A DNA stretch of 64,000 nucleotides, taken from Euleptes europaea. Its lineage: Eukaryota; Chordata; Lepidosauria; Squamata; Sphaerodactylidae. The first letter of the stretch is position 1. Each line of letters opens with the position of its first letter. Below, one piece after another: positions 49,801-58,800 of this stretch. The stretch lies in the NCBI RefSeq assembly GCF_029931775.1, contig NC_079320.1, positions 41,829,521 to 41,893,520 of the forward strand. Reading direction: 5' to 3'. The translations under genes were made by a program, and so were the position numbers. Under the pieces are notes generated by a model. It did not search any database and was not told where the DNA came from. It saw only the letters and a program-made list of their open reading frames with translations.

Positions 49801-52800
49801 GAACCATAACCACTAAAACATCTGAATGAAGGAAGTTTGAAGTAACAAGGGGTGGCCGTGGGTTTCTGGCACCCTAGGCCAACTGAACTAGATGGCGCAG
49901 GCTAGCCCAATCTCATTGTATCCCAGAAGCAGGGTTCACTAAAAAGGACTACAAACATTTAAGAATGTATTTCTTACTTGTTCAACAGGCGGCGATTGTG
50001 TATCTCCATGACTTGAGGGAGGTGATGCTGCTGGATCGGAGTAATCTTCCCTATTCTACGAGTTACAAAATGGACAGTCAGAGCTGCTTTTTTATCATTC
50101 TTGCAAAAGAGAAAAGTTTGGGGAGTACCCAACACTTCTTAACATTTACCTCAGGCATTCCTGGCTGAAGCTTCAGATCTTCAGGGATCTGAGTCAGATG
50201 CAAGTCTGCAATAGCAAAATAAAGCACTATTAATAGAGACTCCAGAAAATCTGTTCAAGTCTTGATACCATAATTTTTCATCGAGAATGGTTCTCAGCTA
50301 CTTTTCTGGAGACTGCCCAGATGTTTTACATTCCTAGCACAATTTTATCCTGCCTTTTCCTAAGGAGCTCAGAGTGGCGTACAGCCCCCCACCCACCCCC
50401 GCATTCCCTTCTCACAACAACCCCAACGCAATGAGACTGGCCCAAGGTCACCCAATGAGGTTCAATGCATTTGCATTTCATTTCTGCATTTATTTATTTA
50501 AATCCTGTTTTCTGCCCAGTTGAGACTTGAAGTGGCTTAGAATATAATTCCCCCCTTCCTCCATTCTCCCACAACAACGCTGTGAGGTAGGTCAGGCCCA
50601 AGATCAACCAACGAGCTTCCATGGTAGAAGTCGACTTTAGAACCAAAGTCTCCCAGGATCCTAGTCCAACACTTCATCCCACGGGTGTCAAACTCATTTG
50701 TTACAAGGGCCAGATATTTTTTCTTATTTATTATTTCCATTTATTACCCCACTCTCCCCGGCCAAAGCTGGGCTCATAGCGGCTTACAAAATATAAAAGT
50801 CCTATTAAATAAATAAAAGCATTAAAATGTTTTAAAATAGCCCTATAAAATCATATAAACATTATATTAAATTATCTAAGTGCCTCTAGAGTACAAGTTG
50901 TAACACACACAAACTTCAGCTAAGCAAGCAGGTGGAAAATACCAGATTGAATTAAAAAGGTATTACCGCAATGGGGAGGTTAGGGAGGCCAGCATTTATA
51001 TATAGGAACTGTAGCTGGCCTCAACATAACATAAATGTCACTTAGTCAGGCCAGGGCATGCCTCGCCAGCCTAGATTGGTAGCAGGGGTGGTGATGGTAG
51101 CTGGCTCACGGGCAGGATAAGAACTCCCAAAGGGCCAGACTTGATCCCCAGGCCATATGTTTGACACCCTGCTCTATCCACTCTGCCATGCTGGCTCTCC
51201 ATGCTCTGCTGAGTAGGAACTTCAACCCAGACCTCTTCAGTCCTAGTATGACACTACACTAACATTAGCTCACCCAAATATTCTCAAATTGCACAGCTTT
51301 ATTGTTTTGCAAAGTACCGAAGGCCTCAAACTTAGAACACTACTTCTCAAACAACATGGTGGGGGAGGGGGCGATCCAGTTCGGATACCTTTTTCTTCTT
51401 TTGCTCCTACTTTGTCTCTTCTCTCTTCCTTTTCTTCTTTCAGATGGTTGGCTTTTCTCTCATTAGGAACCAAATGTTTTCTCCGTCCACGATTACCAGT
51501 GGTCTGAGTGGATACCTGAGACACTGATGGATTCTGAAAGAATTGAGGGTGTTTTTTGTTGTTGTTAAACTTGAAAATTGATGTAGCTAGTATTTTACAT
51601 GAAACCATAGTCATTAAAGTACCACCATCTGAAATGGCTTGGGATTCGGCATTCTACTGCTGGGATGATGATGCTATCAATTGTCATGGCTAAAACACAT
51701 GCCAATCCTCCACAGAAATTTTGAAGAAAAAGGAACAGTCCTGTTTTACATTTGTTCAGAAATTGGCCCGCTGAATCCTATGGGACTTCCAAGTAGTCTT
51801 AAGTACCAATTCTGTTTCCACTTAGAGCATAAATTAAAATACAAAGCAAGGTTTGGGTGTTAACCCATGGGCAGTGTCATTTCCTGCTGTAAGGCCTTAA
51901 CAGCTCTTTTATGACTTAAAAATAAATATACATGTCAAAGAGCCTTCAAAACAAAAGAGAAAAATCCACCTGCACTGTATCTACAAGTCAAGGTTTGATT
52001 TTGATAATCAGAACGTTTCAGAAACATCACATTTCTGCACACCATATATTCTACAAAACTCACAAAATTACAACCCTTTTAAAGTTTGGTACAGAAAGCT
52101 ATAGGAGCCCCGTGGCGCAGAGTGGTAAGCTGCAGTACTGCAGTCCAAGCTCTGCTCACGACCTGAGTTCAATCCTGACGGAAGTCAGTTTCAGGTAGCT
52201 GGCTCAAGGTTGACTCAGCCTTCCATCCTTCCGAGGTCGTCAAAATGAGTACCCGGCTTGCTGGGGGTAAAGAGAAGATGACTGGGGAAGGCATTGGCAA
52301 ACCACCCCGTAATGTGATGTCACTCCATGGGTCAGGAATGATCCGGTGCTTGCACAGGGGACCTTTACCTTTACAGAAAGCTATTTTGTTAGCTAGAGTT
52401 GTTCATACTGTACAAAACTGCCCTTTAACAATACAGATAATGTTTTAGTAATGAGAAAATAAGCTGCAGTGAAGCAGGCGTCCATTTCATTAGAAGGAAA
52501 AAAGTGGTGCATTCTAAAAAAGCATTCTCTGTTCAATATACATACAGAAAGAGCAGGAAAGGCTTCTTCATCCTGCAGCTGAAGCTCACAAGGGGAACAT
52601 GTTTCTTCTACAGTCTGCTTCTCTTTGTGTTCCTCCGGAGAAAGGCTAAAATAATCTCTACTGGCAGAGTCCAAATCATTCACTCTCTCACGGTCCATCT
52701 TTCTACAAAGAAAAATAGTTTTCAGCCACTGAATCTGTGAAAGGCACCTTTAACTAGCTTGAGTTGTAATAATCCCCTCAAAAATTGTAATTTAAAATTC

Positions 52801-55800
52801 TTTTTGTAAATTAGTTTTTAGAACATAAAGCTAAAGAACTGTGGAACATTGACACCACATCCACGTGGTTAGGAAATATAATTTACCGTATATACCCGTG
52901 TATAAGCCGACCCGCGTATAAGCCGAGGTGCCTAATTTCTCCCCAAAAATGGGGAAAAATTAGGCACCCGCGTATAAGCCGAGGGTCGGCTTATAACTCC
53001 TCCCCCCCCCCGCAGGCTTACCGAGCGGGCAGGCGGCGGCGGCGGGGGGGGGCCGCGGGGGCGGCGGCGAGGCCTGCCTGCTCCCAGGCAGGCCCCGCTA
53101 GCCGCTCCCAGGCCGCAGGAAGGCGAGCGGGAAGGCGAGCGGGGAGGCGGGTGGCGGCGGCGGCGAGGCCTGCCTGGGAGCAGGCAGGCCCCGCTGGCCA
53201 CTCCCAGGCGAGTGGGCCGGCGGCGGGGGGGGCGGCGGGGGGTGTGGGGGGGCAGCCGCGAGGCCTACCTGCTCCCAGGCAGGCCCCGCTGGTCGCTCCC
53301 AGGCCACGCGGAGCGACCCGGCCGGCAGCGAAGGATGGCTGCAGTGGTAAGTTTCCCTCTTCCCTCCTCCCCTCCCCTACCGTATTGACCCGCGTATAAG
53401 CCGAGTTGGCTTTTTTCAGCCCTTTTTTTGGGCTGAAAAACTCGGCTTATACGCGAGTATATACGGTACTTTCTCACATGTGTGTGAGTGTGTGTGTAAA
53501 ATGCCGTCAAGTCGCAGCCGACTTATGGCGACCCCTTTTTGGGGGGTTTTCATGGCAAGAGACTAACGGGTGGTTTGCCAGTGCCTTCCTCTGCACAGCA
53601 ACCCTGGTATTCCTTGGTGGTCTCCCATCCAAATACTAACCAGGGCTGACCCTGCTTAGCTTCTGAGATCTGACGAGATCAGGCTAGCCTGGGTCATCCA
53701 GGTCAGGGCACTTTCTCACATAGTCACATTTATTTACTTTCTCCCCAATGAGGACCTAATGTGGTTGATTGCATTAGCACACAAGATAACCACCAACTCT
53801 TTATCGCTGTAGCTTCACCTACAAATTTAGACAAGCATTATGTTTGCCTGAATTTACCACCCCTAGCTAAAACTCCAGTACGTTTAAAAAGTAACAGCTT
53901 TAACTGTTTGCCCAGCTATGTTCAGACTTCTGCTGAAACTAAACAGCATATCCAGTACTCAAGGGCAATCCACAAATTACCCCTACAATTAATAAGTCCC
54001 TATAATTTACCACAAATAGAAAAGCTAGCTTTCTGGTACACCTCCCCAGTATTTCAAAATACTAATGATAATTCAAAAGACACAACCCATAACCTATGAA
54101 GGGCTGTTCCTGAAATGACACACTGGATTCACCTGGCAACCTGCGAGAGACTTCTGCCTAGAGTTTTGTGCTCAGGAGAGGTTTGTTGAGAGCACAGGCC
54201 AGGGTAAGACACGGGATGCTCCCTTGATCCTTGCAGTCGAGGAGGCCGTGCTGATGGAGTTTTTATCAGCTTGTTGGAAATCTTTGACCCTCGGCCATCT
54301 GCATCTGTAACACACATTTCCCTCATTTAGTACAGGCAGGTTAATGACTAAGGGGGTTAACGGCTAAGGGGCACATGCCAAATGTTTATAAAATTAAGCA
54401 TGAGATGGACAAAGTGGCTAGAATTTTTTTTTCCTCCCACTGACCATAATGCTAGAACTTGGGGGATCCAGTGAAGCTGACAGGCAGTAGATTCACAACA
54501 CACAAAAAGAAATGCTACAAGTGAATGAAAGTGTGGAATTCACTCCCAGTGGGTGTGTGTTAAGTGCCGTCAAGTCGCTTCCGACTCATGGCGACCCTAT
54601 GAATGAAAGTCCTCCAAAATGTCCTATCTTTGACAGCCTTGCTCAGATCTTGTAAATTGAAGGCAGTGACTTCCTTTATTGAGTCAATCCATCTCTTGTT
54701 GGGTCTTCCTCTTTTCCTGCTGCCCTCAACGTTTCCTAGCATGACTGTCTTTTCCAGTGACTCTTGTCGTCTCATGACGTGACCAAAATACGATAGCCTC
54801 AGTTTAGTCATTTTAGCTTCTAGGGTCAGTTCAGGCTTGATTTGATCTATAACCCACTGATTTGTTTTTTTTTTGGCAGTCCACGGAATCCATAACACTC
54901 TCCTCCAACACCACATTTCAAAGGAATCTATTTTCTTCCTATCAGCTTTCTTCACTATACCCAGTGGATATAGTGATGGCCATAAGAATAGCTAGCTTTA
55001 AAAGAGGGTTCTACAGATTTGTGGAGGATAGGTTTGTCAATGGCTACTAGCCGTGGGGGCTAAGAGGAACCTCCACATAAAAGGCAGCAAACTCCTGAAT
55101 ACCAGTGCTAGGGGGCAACATCAGGGGCAGGCCTTTACGCCTGTTTGTTGGCCTTCCAAGAGAACTGGTATAATGCTGTGTGAAACAGGATGCTGAACTA
55201 GGTAGACTACTGGTCTGATCCGGCAGGGCTCTTCTTCTTTTCTTCTGCCTGGCATTAGATAGGCACAGTTTTTAAAAAGAAGGAATCTTACCAGTCTGAA
55301 CAATTTGCCCATGCGATGAAGTGAGCTTTTTCATCTTCTTTCCTGACACAGTGTTCCAGGTTTCCACAGGGGAAGGCTGTGGAAGTGGTTTGAGGTTCTT
55401 TAGCAGAACAGAATGCCTGTAAGGAAGAAAACATCACAGAATCCATCAAAGCTCCAAGTCACAACTAACACGTCATGTCATAAGAACTGCCTAAGTTACT
55501 AGTCTTGATCCAATGAATATCTTCCACCAGTAGAACAGGGCGTTTTTAATACTGATTATGTCTTTATAGCATTCAAGAATGTAATTCTGTGAGCTCACAC
55601 ACCAAGCAAATCCTCCCATCACTACATACAAAATAACCAGCAGGCATGAATTCAAAATCAACAGTTCTCCAGCACCTTTAAAATTATAGCTAAGTGCTGC
55701 AAAATTCTGGAGCATTTCAGAGATCTATTAGCGCCTCTCTTTCCTTTCAAAGACCAGTTCCAGCTAGCCAGCCATAACACCGCACAGACAGTAGCTGTGC

Positions 55801-58800
55801 ATTAGCAGAGTTATTACGGAATCACTGTGAATACAACAATAGCTCCAACACCTTAAACAATAAATGTAAAAACCCACACACATATTAGAAAGCATATCAT
55901 ACTAAGAAATAGTCCTAAGATCATCACATGCATTATTTTTTTGGAATAAAAATTTAGGAGCAAAAACATCCAAGGTTATTTTAAATACAAACCCTGGCTC
56001 CTTTGGAAGCACCTGCCTTTCTAGCATCGCCGGTTCCTGGCTTTAGCCAAATCCAAAACCCTCAAGCTCAGCTCTGGGCCATTTCAAGCAATCATCCTTC
56101 TCTGAAGTGGGCAATAAAGTTTTACCCCCACCCACCCAAGACAACATTTCACCCTCCTCCTGCCCAGTGGTTGCAAAGACGGCACTCCTTCCCAAAATAA
56201 CAAACAATTTCTAGCACTGACTGCACACAACCCATAGCGTATTACAATTTCTCAGCAACTGCTGGTTTGCATATAAATGATGTCCCTGCAGTAGATTCCC
56301 TGAGCACTGATGTAAGTGCACCAATGTTTCTCCCCAGCACATTTTCATACTTACAGTTAAAAACCACACACATAAATACACACACCTGATTGTCATAGTA
56401 ACATAGCACCAGTTGGTGGCTTGCTTCCAAGAGTTTCACAAAGAATTAAAAGTAAATACAATCTAAAGCAGGGGTGGGGAACCTTTTTTCTGCCAAGGGC
56501 CATTTGGATATTTATAATATCATTCATGGGCCGTACAAAATTATCAACTTAAAAATTAGCCTGCTATATTTGGTCAAACATTTAGCCAAGAGGCACGACC
56601 GGAGACGGCTCTGAGTGTCTGCCACATAGAGCGACTCGCTTTTGAGCTCTGGTGTCCCCAGCTGGGCCCAAGAGATTCAGGCAGGGCAGCATCCTTCTGA
56701 GCTAGAGATCTACCAGGACCCATGAAGGGCCAGACCAAATGATTTCGAGGGCCTTATACGGCCCCCGGGCCTGACGTTCCCCACCTCTGATCTAAAGCTA
56801 GCCAGGAGTATTCATTAGCTCCTCTTGATGGAAACCAGGCAAAACACAAAGCCTGCAGAACCCCTGCACCTTTTATAGCATTCTATGCAAGAAGACTAGC
56901 ACTAAGATGTCAACCACAAGTTAGCTTAAAAAACAAAAACACATCTACAACATTTGACTGCATGAAAATGTTACTACTGCTAACTCGGTATTTGAACACT
57001 CACGTACCTGGCACCAAGCTCTTCCACAAAGACAACCACTGGTCCATTTGCAGACTGGACTTCTTGGATGTGAGCATTATAAAACTTGCCATTGTGGTCT
57101 AAACGCACCTATGGAGAAAGAAAGAGAAAGTATGCCTTTAAATAGAAATGGGAATTCTCTACAGTGATACCCATATGACCTCCCATCCTCATGTTCCTCC
57201 CTGGAAACCATGAAGAAATATATTCCCATCTATTAAGAACCCATAAACAGCTTCATATTAATCCCCAACATCCCTCTCAGATCTATCTGCATGCTTAGTA
57301 CCCAACACATCACATGTACTATCGAAAAGGGCAAACACTGCCAGTTCTGCTGATCCAGAAGCAAAGGACACGCAGAGTTGAAGAACACAATGCATAGTTA
57401 AATTGTGGCACTCCCTGCCCCAGGATGTGGTGATGGCTGCCAACTCGGAAGCCTTTAAGGGGGGAGTGGACATGTTAATGGAGGGTAGGGCTACTGATGG
57501 CTACTAGTAAAATTGAATACTAGTCATGATGCATACCTATTCTCTCTCCAGGATCAGAGGAGTATGCCTATTATATTAGGTGCTGTGGAACACAGGCGGG
57601 ATAATGCTGCTGCCGTCGTCCTGTTTGTGGGCTTCCTAGAGGCACCTGGTTGGCCACTGTGTGAACAGACTGTTGGACTTGATGGGCCTTGGTCTGATCC
57701 AGCATGGCTGTTCTTATGTTCTTAACAACTAGAACCTCCATACCCAATTCCACCAGCCTGATTAAGGACCAACCACTATTCAGAAATGCTGACAAGCACA
57801 AAAAAACATCACTACAATAGGATAGTGATATATTTAAAAGAATTAAGCTCTGATTATTGTATCCCACATTTATTAAATGTGGCAAAACATAACCCTCCCC
57901 AAACAGCATTTCTTATGCTACTCAAACTTCTAATCTCTATGGAAATAAATTCCAGGGGGGTAGCCATGTTAGTCGGTTGCAAGAAAATAAAACAGAAAAC
58001 CAGTGGCACCCCAAAGACTAACAAAATTCATTTCAGCAGTTGTAGGAAGTCAGAGCTCAGTTCACAGAGCTCACATGCCGATTACACATCCAAAGGAGAC
58101 ATATTAATGTAACAAGCAACAAAAAGATGGGAGCAGACAGTGTTACAAAAAGAGGCCAGAACCACCAAAGAGAATTTGCACTATTCACAGTGGGCAAGGT
58201 CCAACCCCAACAGTGGAAAAATCAGCAGAGTAAGATAAAGAAAAAAAATCAGATGTAAGACAGTTTAAGACACGATAAGCAGAACTAATTGAATTGCCAC
58301 CCATAAAGGGTGGGTGATGCAGAGTTATCAGCACCAAAACATGGAGCAATACATAAATGTACCCAGAGGTCAGACAAGGTTTCACTGAATGGCATGCTTT
58401 TCAAGAAACCCAAAAGTTTTGCTTTTCATGTTTCAAGCTGTGTTTTGAACATTAAAGGTTGCTGGGGGTGGAGAACCATGCGCTAGATTTTTCACCACTC
58501 CACTTTTAACAAATTATTCCAGCTACTCCCAAAAACGGAGTGAATTCTAACGTTTAAAGTTTCTGTGAACAAACCTTGTAGGTAAGGATTTCAGGGATGT
58601 TCACCTACATCCTGCTCCAAAAAGCTGGCGAGGAAGAGTGAGGTAGAATCAGAGAGCCAGGAGTAGTAAGAACAAGAGAGGAAGGATGAAGTAAAAATAG
58701 GACTGCCACCTTTTCTTCCTGGAGAGGTTCTGTGACTTGGATTTGAGCATGTTCTCCCACCACCACGTCTTCATGCCCCTATTGATCTTCTGCCTGTTTG

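Noticed and set aside
53761-54099. 112-codon plus-strand frame just beyond a 5S SINE
   Set aside because: Lies in an OTUD4 intron on the opposite strand, no domain or start context; considered chance.
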